Below, in pieces: positions 36,330 to 55,755 of a stretch of DNA of 64,000 nucleotides. The position numbers and the translations under genes are program-made. A model generated the notes under the pieces. That model made no database searches, was not told the origin of the DNA, and saw only the letters and a program-made list of their open reading frames with translations. Position 1 is the stretch's first letter. Each line of letters starts with the position of its first letter. This DNA comes from Phoenix dactylifera. Taxonomy: Eukaryota > Streptophyta > Magnoliopsida > Arecales > Arecaceae. Where the stretch lies: positions 16,495,646 to 16,559,645 of the forward strand of contig NC_052399.1 of the NCBI RefSeq assembly GCF_009389715.1, written 5' to 3'.

Positions 36330-39300
36330 GAATCAATAAGCTTAATAATAGTCAGAGTGCCAATGCATAATTCCCAATTGGTAGGGTTCAAAATATAGTC
36401 AGGCTGAGAGTTCAAATCTGATACATATCGAATTCTCTTTTTTCTTTTTTACCAAATAACATATATATCATAATCCAATCAACATAATAATAGTCTAAAA
36501 AATATTAGTTCAAGTTACATATCTATTTTTCATTTAAAACGCCATCTGATAAATTTATAAATCACATATAAATCGATGAACAATTTATTTAATATAAAAA
36601 TAACACTATATAAATAAAAAATCTAGAAAAGGTAGATCATTACTTACCTTGCAAATGCAATCCAACTAATAAATCCAATTATTTCCAAAAATTCTTCTCA
36701 AAGCCTAATATTCCAAAATTATACTTTTCATTAGAATTTCATCAAAATTATTTTAAAAATAAAAACTCTAAATTCCAACACCCTCATAGGGCTGACCAAG
36801 CATGAGTGTCTGACATCCTGGTTGGTCCGATTAAGATGATTTCATCGAATCATGCTCGGACTAGGGTATAAATTGTTCAACAGAGATTAGGGGTAATCAA
36901 ATCTAACAGTGTTTGGCAAGAACCAGAGCGGGACCTCCTGGATCAGGATTCTTCACTTAGGTCGATCCAAAATCATTGAGAATCGTACTCACGGGTCCAA
37001 TCAACTCTAGAGAGAGAAAGTTCAGATAAAGAAAGAAACTTTGTAGAGAGAAAGGATGGAGAAGAGAGAGAATTTCAGTCCGAGTTCAATCAGAGGTCTG
37101 GGTTTGGTTGTTAATGGCACGGGTCAACCTAAATCAATCAAAATGTTTGACCCATGAGTCAAGAGAGAGACTTTGCATAGAGAGAAATAAGAGAAAATAA
37201 GAGAGAGACTCTTGCCAAGGAAGAAGAAAGGAGAAGAAAAAGGATGGTTGCAGGTGGTGCCCGAAGTCAGGGACCCACGTCTAGGCGGATGATAGCACCA
37301 CAAACAAACAAAAACAGAGGTTCCTACCCCTTAAATCTGGAATTAGGGCAATCTCAGCGGCCGAAAATTCGCCCATGGTCGTAAGCCACCACAAAGGATC
37401 AAGAGAAAACTCCGGCGACAAGCGCTGGCGGTGGAACCCGCCAGTAACGAGAAAAAAACAAAAGCCAACTAGTCAAAATAAGGGAAACAAAGGCTTTGCC
37501 CCTTCTCGGCCAAAATTCGGCAATCATTAGCCGGAATCCTTGATCCATGAACTCGAAAGGAAGTAGAGGAAGGATTAGTCAAAGAATTTTGGCTTTCACC
37601 TGGCCACAACAATGGTGCTGATAATGATTGACAATTGTGGAAGGCATATGAGAAGAATCCGGCGATTAAACTCCGATTAGGGCCGGTTCTATAGTGGGGA
37701 GGAAGAAAGCATAGAGAGTAGTTCTAAATAGAGCTCGGCCGTGATTGAAATCCGACTCCGGATTACATCCGAGGACCACCCCATATACGGGCTATCACAT
37801 ACATCCCTGGACTTGACATGGGTTGGGTACAAAAGGCTAGGTTTAGTTCTAACAAGCCATCTGCTGGTGCCCTCCTTTTTTTTGGGTCATCAAAAATTAC
37901 CACTCTCTCCCATGGATTCAACGTGTCTTGTCAGCTCTTACACCGTCCAAAATTTCTCAATGGGAGAGAAGCTCCATCCCAGCTCATGCTTCAATGAATA
38001 TTAGCTCCCCAACCAGCCATCGCATCTACCACACCATTGCCTTTCACCATGCCATATCATCAAATTTATACTAGCTAGCAGATAAAGACTAGGGATATTC
38101 AACCGGAGGGCAAATTAATGATGCCTCCATAGAAATTTCTATAGAAGTAATTGTTTGCAAGCTAATGCTTTTATATCTGACTCGAGTGAAGTCGGCCAGC
38201 CCATTGCCATCGCTAGCCGTTGCACCACCTTCTAACTTTTTCCATTATTTATCTAGCCAGAGTAATTATAGATTAGCATCTGCATTGTACCACAAAGCTT
38301 GTTTAGTACTTTAATTATCAATTGCTAACAATTTAGAGGGAGAAACCGTCATATCAAAAGGTTAATGTTCTCAACAAAACTATGGTACTGATTGAATGGT
38401 GGGGCTTCTCAATTATACTAGTTAAACACCACCATGATGCTGTCTAAGAAAATTAATCATAATATCTTAGGTGGATCCTATAAGGAATATCCGCCAAAGA
38501 AACAAACTAAAGTCCCATAACATGAAGCAAGTTATATGAGATCTGGTCCTTAGTGACTTTTTTAACACCCCCCAACCAACCCACCAAAAAAAAAAGCACA
38601 AGAAATTGACCCGGTTATCATCTTATGAATCTGGCAGATCATTGGCCTGTGGAGGTATTATGAAGGAATAACCATTCGAATCAAGAGCACCCAAAAAAGA
38701 ATAACCAATTCAAGAAAAATATTTAGTAGTAGTAATAGATTTAAGTGCTTCATATATATGAACCAACATGAGAATCAAAAACATGGCGGCGTACAGCTTG
38801 TTCATTTGTGGTAGAACATACTCTAATTTCTTGGGTCAGAGCATTGCAACTCTACGCAGCTCAACTTCTTCCATTGGCACAAGCCTTGATTTGTTGACAA
38901 GCTACTGATTAGTACTTGTGCTTGAAATGGAAGTTTCATGTGAGTCTTCGTCTGCTAATAAATTGATTCAAGTCTCGCTAAACCTCCTTCTATAGTTCTA
39001 TGGGCTATGGGAGTTGACCCCACTCCCTCAATGCACATCTCATAATAGGTTGCTTGAAAGCAAGAAACACATTAGGGTACACGTCAGCAAGACAAACTTG
39101 CCTCATCCTAAATTTTCTGAGGCAATCCTTCGAGATAAGAGGTATCTTGTGAACGTCACCCTTTCTCATTCCTCCTTTATGCTCGAGCCAAGACAGCAGG
39201 TCACCCGTGCAAGAAAGCTAGCTGGCCAAGAGCAATACGTATTTGACCAGCTCGCGCCACATGCCGTGGCAGACCAAATCACAGCTTGAGTGGACCAATC

Positions 39301-39355
39301 CAAATCGTGGAGCTCATGCTCGGTAGATAAGTATAACAACCATCTCATCCTAAGA
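36330..39355. other. Intergenic, repeat-like, no gene
   Basis: AT-rich to about 36780, then purine-rich (GAGAGA-containing) sequence to about 37250 and mixed sequence beyond. Several open frames up to about 90 codons show no domain. I see nothing I can name. Confidence 0.45.
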
Positions 39356-39359
39356 AAAA

Positions 39360-40090
39360 AATAGTTGAAATGTATCTTTTGAGTTTTTCAAGATTTCTCT
39401 GATGAATAATCGATGTAGAACTAAGCACATGCATGCACGAGTCCTTATATACTTTTTCTATTTAAGCCTGCCGTCCTCGTCGGGCTACGGGTCCAAATCC
39501 ATTTAAATTTATTCACAGGCACCACAAATCTAATCTAAACCTATGCTGAAGTATCTCTTAGTCCACACGTATCATGGATCAGATCCACTCGGACACTATT
39601 TGTAATTAACAATCCTTTTTTTTCTTGCTTTATTATTACTAAGATGTGCTAGCTCGATATTATTGGGAGCAAATTATTATGTGGCAATCTAGAACCTCAT
39701 CCAAAAAGACTAATTAGAAGATATTATTTGAGTTTCTTGGTCTTATATAAGTACTTAAAATTTATCCAGCGAATAACTGATGTGGGACTAAAGAGACACC
39801 CATACGGGTCCTTATATATTCCCTCGTTTAAACCATGGTGTCTTCGTCGAGCTAAGGATCTAAATCCATTTAAATCCAATCACAAACACCACGATTAACT
39901 CGTGGTCAACTACATTATACTCGTGTTGTAGTGTCCTCTAGTTCACATAGGTCATGAGCCGAATATGTTTGGATACCATCATATCACAATTCATAACTTT
40001 ACCCAAAAAGACTAGTCAGAAAGTATTATTTGAGTTTCTTAATCTTTTACAAGTACCCAATATTTATTCGGCCAAATAAGTAGCTTGAAT
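39360..40090. repeat. Diverged direct repeats, LTR-like
   Basis: The blocks at 39360-39600 and 39690-39960 share an ordered set of words: TTGAGTTT(C)TT, TTATCCAGCGAATAACTGAT or GATGAATAATCGATG, GGGACTAAAGAG or GAACTAAGCA, GGTCCTTATAT, and AAATCCATTTAAAT. A third partial block starts with CCAAAAAGACTAGTCAGAA near 40005. This pattern suggests nested or tandem remnants of an LTR-type element; borders are lost. Confidence 0.5.
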
Positions 40091-41640
40091 TGTTTAAATA
40101 CAAAAGGTTTATATCGCGAGGGATTATTCAACTAACCCACTTGACCTCATCCATCTAATAATTAGACCATCGAGCATATTAAACGAGGAAGAAAAAAGGG
40201 GGCGATATATGTGTGTGATTGGTCCACCGGTCGATCCGATCCAACTAAAAATTTCACCTCCATTCCATCCCTTTGGGTTCCGTTCTAGCCTCTCCCTTCT
40301 TTCTTCACATGAGATAAACATCATGACGACGTTTTTTCCTCGCGGGTGCCCGCTCTCAGTGCAAAAGGGGCCCACATGGAGTGGCAGTTGGGCCCTTGTG
40401 TCATGAAAGGGTTTAAAGCTGGGTCATTCCAAAGGCTCGTCTAGACCGTGGAAAAAGAGATGAAAATGGGTGCGGAGGATGACGAGTGAAACAGGAAAGA
40501 ATCTTTTACCAAAAAAAAAAAAAAAAAGGAAAAGAATCTGGAATCACGTAGATTCTTGGTAGGGAGGAGCCAGAAAACCGCCGCCTCGGATTCCGATATT
40601 ACCGGCGTCACAAAACTAGGCCATTGCTCTACCAACTCACGCGCTGTCCTCGTCTGGGCCATGCAGCCAGCCAATCTGATCTGCCAAAAGATTGCCTCAA
40701 ATCTTTGAGCTGTGACAAGCTGGATTTTGGTGTCCTCCTAAAGTCACTGACTTCTCCAACAAATATTCGATGAAGATTCTGCCTATGTTCATATTTGATC
40801 TAGATATTTTTAGCTCTTTCAGTCTTCAGCTTATCCTGGAATCTTCTTCGTTGCAATGGCTAATATTTATGTTCACCGTCATGATACTTAAGCAGCAATT
40901 GCAAGAATACAGTGATTATTTGGCACCCCTCTGATTGGAATTGAGATTTCTTCCAAAAAAAAAATTAGTGCCAACCAGCTGAGTTACTGGCTATTGATAT
41001 TTTTATGATAGAATTGAAATATAATTGTGCAAAATATTAATATAAACATTCGACCAACGCACTATTGCTTCTATGCAACATTAGAATACTCTGCAACTAA
41101 TCATCTACTTGATTCAAGCTAGATCCAACGCTATCATAGATTAGTGGCAACTAGTTTTATTTGGAGTAGATTCAAGCAAAGATTAAACAATTCTGAACTC
41201 GATATAAAACTCGTTACGTTTGGATTGAATTTTATAGACTTGAATGAAAAGAGATCTCTACTTGAATTCCCAATTTGGCCGGATTTCAACAACTTCATTT
41301 CCATGACTTGAAAATTGCTAATGTCTACTTGGTTAATCTAAGATTAGACCTGATATGATTCATATGAACCTACTGCACAAGAGTTACAACTCATTGAAGC
41401 ATTGCTTGAATGCGTAACTCTGATCAAATAAATTACCTGTCATAAAAGACAAGGTAGAGAGAGATGTAGGAGATATGAAGGTAAATATACATCAATTTCC
41501 ACCAAAGGTGATTTGATGCAACGAACATCTTGGATGGGAGCATAACTTCCATGATCTGCGGTGGTTTAGTGTACCTACCACGTCCAGGGCTTGGTTTGCA
41601 CGTGTGGGAGGAGATTTGCCACCGTTCACCGGATGGTAAG
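40090..41640. other. Intergenic
   Basis: No gene or structured element found. Poly-A or poly-T runs occur near 40508 and 40960. Confidence 0.5.
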
Positions 41641-41752
41641 CGGTGCAACCAAACAAAAATTTTCAAATTGAGGCAGTGATAGCGGAACGTGTGGTCATCT
41701 TGGGAGCAAAACGAAAGACGCCACCGCGGCTTGGATCCCCCAGACAGCGAAG

Positions 41753-41760
41753 CCACGTGG
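41753..41760. promoter_or_regulatory. Palindromic G-box upstream of the PCaP1-like gene
   Basis: CCACGTGG at 41753-41760, about 710 bases upstream of the start codon, in a GC-rich block (41690-41900) that contrasts with the AT-rich surroundings. Perfect G-boxes of this form bind bZIP and bHLH factors and act in abscisic-acid and light responses; the link to this gene is inference from position. Confidence 0.4.
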
Positions 41761-42469
41761 TAGGGGAGAGGCCCCGATTGGGTTCCCTGGGCCCACACGA
41801 GGAGAATTTTAATGGAAAAAATCGTTTCCCTCCTTCTCTCGGTGGGACCCATAAACTGAGGAGTGCCACCCAAGCATTGCGTCTCTGTATCGCCAGCTGT
41901 CGCTCCCGGGTTCTTAAACTTCGACCCTCTTTCCAACGTATATTTACAGTAATACCCTTACTATTATACGTAATGACCGTAGACCCTCTCGCGTCCTCCT
42001 AATCCCATCATGCGCCGGCATCTCAAGCCAAAAGCCGCGGCCACGTAACCGGCGTTGTGAACCCCCCGGATGTTATCGTAATTTAAGAGAACGACAAGGT
42101 TGTTTTGGTGGCAGGACCTTCTATATTTCCCTGCCAGGCTTCGTGGTTCCTGGACATTACTTTTGTTTTGTACGTACGGTTGGTGATTCCGGCTCCTTGG
42201 TCGCAAAGAGAAGAAGAAGAAGAAGAGGACGAGGAGAGAAGGGGAGAAGAGGGATCTAGCTAGTATGTATTCTTTTCTCCTTCCCTCCACATGGTTTGAT
42301 TGATACCTGTGTCGTGGTGTTTTTTTTTTTTTTTTTTTGCTAAAGAGTCGTGGTGTTATCTGCTGTTAATTTGTTATCTTCTCAGATGTTAATATACATC
42401 TCTTGCACTTGCTTTCCATATAGACTTTTGGCAAACTAAAGAGAGGGTAGCAGACAAAAGAGAGGAGAG

Positions 42470-43465
42470 ATGGGTTACTGGAAGTCCAAACTTCTTCCAA
42501 AGATTAAGAAGATGTTCGAGAAGAACGGCAAGAAGGCAGCTGCTGCCGAGGCGTGCAAGTCCTTTGATGAGTCCAAGGTGGCGTTTTTGCTTCCCATCTC
42601 CTTCTTGCTCTGTGCTTTTCTTTTTCCTCTACCTTATACTTTTGGTTTGGTACAGGAGGAGATCAACAAGGAGTTTGAAGAGAAAAAGATCGAGCTCCAG
42701 CCCAAAGTAGTAGAGATCTATGAAGCTTCTTCCGCTGAGATCAAGGTAATTAAAGCCTCTCCAATCCATAAAAAGACATAAAAAAAGATAATATTGGTAA
42801 GATTATTTTTCAGTAAAACTATTTGAAATTGATTCAAACATCATATATATCTACATAGCACCTCCCATAATATATATTCCTTTTTTTTTCTGAGAGAACC
42901 ATAATATATGTATTCACCATAGAAGACTGTTTATGATAATGGTTTTTATTGATACAGTCTGTGGTGAAGGACCGCACAGAAGCAGGAGTGAAGGAGAACT
43001 CGACGGCTGTCACTAAATTCCTTGAGGAATTAGCGAAGATCGGTAATAAAACATAAACATAATCTCAGTAGTAATAAAAAGGCTTTCGTTTTTATATTTT
43101 TTCTAAAGAAGAAACAAAAAGCTTAGCCATCTGATGGGAGGATATCATGTATCTCTGTCACAGAGTTCCCTGGCTCTAAGGCCGCCGGCGAGGCCGCCAC
43201 CAAGTTTGGCCCTAGCCACGTCACAGGCCCGATCTTCTTCATCTTCGAGAGGGTTTCCACCTTCGTGGTGACCGAGCAGGCCCCGGCCCCTGCCGCCGAG
43301 CCAGCCGCCCCCGCCGAGGAGAGCAGCTGCAAAGAGGAGGCATCGGCAGCCACCGAAGAGAAGAAAGAAGAGGTCAAACAGGCGGAGGAGGCCACCACCC
43401 CTCCCCCTCCTCCCACCGAGGAGGCGACCCCCGCCGCGCCGGCCGAGGAGCCGCCAAAGCCTTGA
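42470..43465 (+). CDS. PCAP1: Plasma-membrane-associated cation-binding protein (PCaP1/DREPP)
   Basis: Four exons: 42470-42577, 42656-42745, 42958-43042 and 43164-43465; phases agree and give 194 aa. The N-terminus MGYWKSKLLPKIKKMF has Gly2 for N-myristoylation and a basic amphipathic helix that in the family contacts phosphoinositides. Next come the DREPP hallmarks EEINKEFEEKKIELQPKVVE, IYEASSAEIK, TAVTKFLEELAKIEFPGSK and VTGPIFFIFERVSTFV. The C-terminal 70 residues are Glu/Ala/Pro-rich (EEATTPPPPPTEEATPAAP), variable in the family and likely disordered. Family members bind Ca2+ and Cu2+ and act on microtubules and actin at the plasma membrane. The third codon junction (G|AG, Glu) is exact. 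Introns are short except 212 bp for intron 2. A leader intron ending at about 42386 is possible. Confidence 0.95.
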
Positions 43466-44830
43466 CTATGGGTTCGGTCATCCCAAGTTCAACTCCAACC
43501 CCCATGGACTTGTACAACTACCACCACCCCACGTTCACATGATTTGTTATTCTTTCTTTCCTCCATTTACGTTCTCTCTTCTCTCTTTCTTCCTTCATTT
43601 CTTCTACGTATTTATGTTGGGTTTTCGTTTTTATTGCTGCTGTGAAGAAGGGCAAGCTGTGTAGTATTATGAACTGCCGCGTGGTATATGTTTGGGCTCT
43701 CTCACTTTTGGAAGGTGATTGGGTTTTCTTATCATATTTGTTACTATTATCATCCTTATCATTGTGTAGTGTAATATCTCATAAAGAAATGAACAAAGGA
43801 AAGAAAGGCTTCTGAGGAGAGGGGCTGTGTTTGTTTGGGTCCATTCTTTTTGTGCTAGCTGTCCTTCACTCCCATCTCCTTCTGATTATACACCAAACTG
43901 TAAGAGTGACACTAAATCGGGGCCATTTATTTCTTGGTTTGATGTATATAACGTTGTCCTTGCAATACTTGATAGCTTTCCTTAGAAGGTTGTGGAGATA
44001 AGAACAGCTTTTATTGAGTCAGAAACAGGAGGGCTGGTTTCATGTGATGGTGCATCCGATGTCTCCCGAGACCCCACGCAGATATTGGGAGCGCCATGAC
44101 AACCCCCGCGCGGGGCCTTGAGCAGGAGAAACTATACCCTGGGTGAGGTCAAGAGCTTAATCCTTAGACAGTTTGATCCCTCCAGTACTGCTCTCCTCGC
44201 ATGGAGGTTTTCCCACACGCAACGCCATGGATAGGAATATTGATAAGTTTGCATTGATATTTTATTAGCAGTCTTTTAGTTTTGGCTATCAGGGTCAGGA
44301 TGGAAACCTAGTGGCAGGTAGAGATAGAAGTTATTAATGTGGTGGGGTCCGTGAAATGAGGAGGGTGGTGAGGCATCTAATCAAGTTGAGAGGCATCAGC
44401 GTCCCATTTGCTGAGGAGGCATTCGGAGCCAGGGCCTAGGGTGATAGCATATAGCTGATGTATCTCGGCAGCTATAGCCGTTTGATTAGTTGAATCAGAG
44501 GGCTAATTGGAACCGAGATGTCAGTCGTCTGCGGTTGTCCTCCCGGTTGACTACAGTTCCTTGTAGCTAGGTATAGCCCGTTGGAAGCAATCATGCAAAT
44601 CTGCTGTCTCAACGTCTCTTGATGTGTTTAATTTCACATCAATTATAGCCTATACGCAAGATAAATTTCAAAAAATTATACGAAATTAAAAATTTAAATA
44701 ATATTTTTAATTAATTTTTTGGATAAACTTTTATACTATGACACGACACTTATTAATTTTATTGGCCGATAAAAATTATGAGTCATTGCAAGCTAGCTAG
44801 AATGTCCTCCAGATGTGACAATTAATATAA
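43466..44830. other. 3' flank of the PCaP1-like gene and intergenic
   Basis: 43466-43800 is probably 3' UTR (T- and CT-rich, with ATAAAG near 43785). Beyond it is non-coding sequence, including CCCGCGCGGGGC at 44106-44117. No further gene. Confidence 0.5.
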
Positions 44831-44835
44831 CCAGT

Positions 44836-45230
44836 AAGGGGGTGCAAATAGGTAAGGTTCATATATAACCTAGATCTAATCCAAAAAATTCGAGTTTGAG
44901 TCGGGTCCAATTCGGATCAACCCATCTATGACTTCAGAACTTGTTTGAACCCTCTCGGACTGTAGCCTGCGAGTCAAAATAATTTTACAAATTCGAGTCA
45001 GATCGGGTCGGATCGAGTTATAGGATTGAAAATCCAAAATTACTCAAATTTTAAATGGGTCAGATTGGTTTGAGTCTAATCTGAGTTCAATAAATCCAGA
45101 CCCAACCTAGAAAATGAAACAGATCTAATTTTAGGACTCGACCCCGCCCCACGGTCATCCAAAATGGATCGGGTCGGATTTAAGTGAGTTGGGTCCAGTA
45201 ACAGATTAACCTGGCTCATTTGCAGCCTTA
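44836..45230. mobile_element. Small hAT-like element related to the 31-kb one
   Basis: Left end AAGGGGGTGCAAATAGGT (from 44836) and right end GGCTCATTTGCAGCCTTA (to 45230) are inverted and close to the TGCAAATGGGTCGG ends of the element at 31018-31982. Subterminal GGGTCGG-type words recur (GATCGGGTCGG, GGATCGGGTCGG). About 395 bp and more diverged. No clean target-site duplication is visible. Confidence 0.55.
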
Positions 45231-45960
45231 GTAGTAACCATGGGAAGCAAGAAGGTTATTCTATAGTTGATTCTATCTATTTTTTATGCATTTCTGAGTT
45301 ATTGGAGTAACTAGAGCTGACTAGTTATGCACGAAAAATTATTTCAATTGCTTGGCATTTACAATAGGAAGAAATGCTTGCATAAAATGAACATGCCAGA
45401 TGTTCAGATGATATATCTGGTCCTCACATGGAACCCTTCCTTCCCCCTGATGAGTTGTTATAAGTACTTCCACTTATGCTAATGGACTCCGAGATTACCA
45501 AACGGTGACGGTCAAAATACTTCCTCTCCGCTTACAGCCTTACAGGTATCCGAACAATCCCTAAAGTATCGAAAGCTCGTGTCCAAGTCATGCGCTCAAA
45601 ATACTTTGGCGGTGACGGCGACCGATCCAGGATTTTAATTTGCTAATAGTGATTGAGTGGGGGAAGGTAGACATGCAATTTGTCCGTGCGAGCCTTGTTG
45701 CTGCCTTGGAGGGAGGGAGGAATAAATGCTCTCATCAACAGGACAAACGGACCACCAGCCCGCAATCATCACCAACCAAAGCTGAAGGATTGTGGCTGAG
45801 AGGGACGCCATTAATGGCATCTACATGAACGGCCAGGGTTTTGGATTGCCCTCGCCAAGGTTTTGTTTATGACGCATGCCAGGACTTGCAAGCAACCATT
45901 GTAAAAGCGTGACGTTAATTGATTGCTGTGGAACAACTCACATGCCGGATATATAGCTTA

Positions 45961-46006
<46 letters not shown>

Positions 46007-46690
46007 CTGCTATTGACAGTCAAACTAAATTTAAGATTTTTTTAAGGTCTCAAATCGAGCTAGAAATGGAACTGGAACGAGATACGTCCAGAATTAATTA
46101 GGACCCAACTTCGAAGTATTATAGTGCAATTTTGTGGATCAGTGGGTGGACTAGAAATTGAGCAGTTGCAAAACACCCATCTGTGCATGTTAAGAGAGCT
46201 TCACTGGATTCAGCAACAAGGATTCATTTGGTTCAAAAAAAATTATTCATAAATTTTGATAGCTTAAAAATATGTTTTTAAAAAATATTTCTATATTTAA
46301 CCGGTGAAAAAATAGTTTTTTATATTGTTTATGAATTTTTTTTCATGAAAATGCTATTTTTTCATCCTTTTCATTTAAAAACTCCAACCAACCCTCCAGG
46401 AAAAGAAATTGATTTTTTTTATTAAGGGGTTTGGGTAGGAAAGCTGGTGGGACTCGGAGAACAAGGTGACAAGTATGGTCAGTTCCCCGGGTCAGCAAGG
46501 GAAACAACAGGTGATTGATCAAATTTAAGTGCTCCTCACATCCAATTTGGCGAATGCTATGTTTATACCTAATTACAAGACTAATTCTATACAAAAATCA
46601 TGGAAAGGCAAACGAAATGGAGCAGGCAGAATGAACCAAAAAAAGTCGTATAGCATACCGGCTTGAGTACCAGTACCATAGGAAGTGCAG
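45231..46690. other. Intergenic with a (GA)20 microsatellite
   Basis: A perfect 40-bp GA repeat at 45965-46004. The rest is AT-rich with no supported gene. Confidence 0.7.
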
Positions 46691-46692
46691 AT

Positions 46693-46832
46693 TGATAACA
46701 TCTGGAGTTTGAATCATGATATTTTATTTTGCAGCATAGCTGACAGGCTAGGTCCATAGCAATGATAACATCTGGAGTTTGAATCATGATATTTTATTTT
46801 GCAGCATAGCTGACAGGCTAGGTCCATAGCAA
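46693..46832. repeat. Perfect 70-bp tandem duplication
   Basis: Two copies, 46693-46762 and 46763-46832, identical by eye. Each starts TGATAACATCTGGAG and ends GGTCCATAGCAA. The lack of mismatches suggests a recent duplication or an assembly artefact. Confidence 0.92.
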
Positions 46833-47457
46833 TCAAAACTGGAGTTCAATAAAGAAGCGGAAGACTCACCCATTTCACAAATCAGTTGGGCTAAATCAAC
46901 ATTTATTGGGATCTTTGTTCTTCACATTAAAAGAAAAGAAAATATAAATGAAATTTTTTTAACTTATAAAACTTAGAGAGCATTGGACAATGTCATATGG
47001 AAGCAAATACTGTAGCTTAAGCTGCTGTTTGATTACAACATCGTCGAACCAATGCATTACAAGAAAAAACACAATCTATCAGCCAACAGAGGAGTAAAGT
47101 TTTGTTGATAAACAAAATAAAGCTATCATTCTCTCCTTGATCCAATAAAATTCTCACCTGCAGATCTCCAAAAAATGGCCCTACTGCTTCTATCATGCAG
47201 CATGAGCATGAATCATCAATACAGAGTGACTCACCAAGTATCTGTTTTCCTAGCGATGCTGATGGGAAACCCTAGTTGCTGCCATCAAACAGCTAAAACA
47301 AGCAACGGCCAGCTGCAGTCTGTGATGTCTTCACCTTGTTTTCTTCCAAAGATATCTTCATTATGTTTAATGTATAAGCAGAAGCGTCAAACGGGACATC
47401 CAAAGTGGGAAGTTGATTGTTGGAAATGTCTTAAATTAAAATTTTATAAGTTGTTTG

Positions 47458-55247
<7,790 letters not shown>

Positions 55248-55755
55248 CTCTCCCTCCCTCTCTCTCGCCCCAACTCGCTCCCTCTGCTGCGATTCGAGGA
55301 TCTATCAGCGGTGCAATTTTGGCGGCAAGACGAGGCGTTGGCGCCAAAATGGAGGCAGGCGCCCAGATCTTGTCGAACACGCTACAGCTAAATCTACCAA
55401 CCATAAATGACAAACTTAAATTATTCTGCGCGTCATCTACTGATTCGCTGGTTATGGTCCTCTGTGCAATAACCAGTTCACAGGATCCTCCGCACTTCAG
55501 TGACTCACCAGTCGGAGTTTGTGGGCCCAGCTCTGCGGCTGTGATCGCTGGAATCGTCCAAATTGTGCGATCTTTGCCGTTCGAGGCTAAGGCTTCCCTT
55601 TGAACCATAACCTCCACTGTACACGCATAGAAGTTTCTATGCGCTCGTTCGGAAACTGGCCTTGTCCGAGTGAAGGAAGGCGAGGAGGAACTCGACGAAT
55701 AAACCCTATTCCCCGCTTCCCCTCTCTGCCTCTGTTGCTGCTGTTGAAGTCTCCT
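55248..55755. promoter_or_regulatory. Shared divergent promoter of MCM6 and the PPR gene, with two E2F-type sites
   Basis: The start codons of MCM6 (55247, minus) and the PPR gene (55756, plus) are about 508 bp apart. TTTTGGCGG at 55317-55325 and the palindrome TTGGCGCCAA at 55338-55347 (minus reading TTTTGGCGCC) match the E2F consensus TTTSSCGC and lie 70-100 bases upstream of the MCM6 ATG. Plant MCM genes are known E2F targets. A perfect inverted repeat GCATAGAAGTTTCTATGC lies at 55625-55642. Confidence 0.65.
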
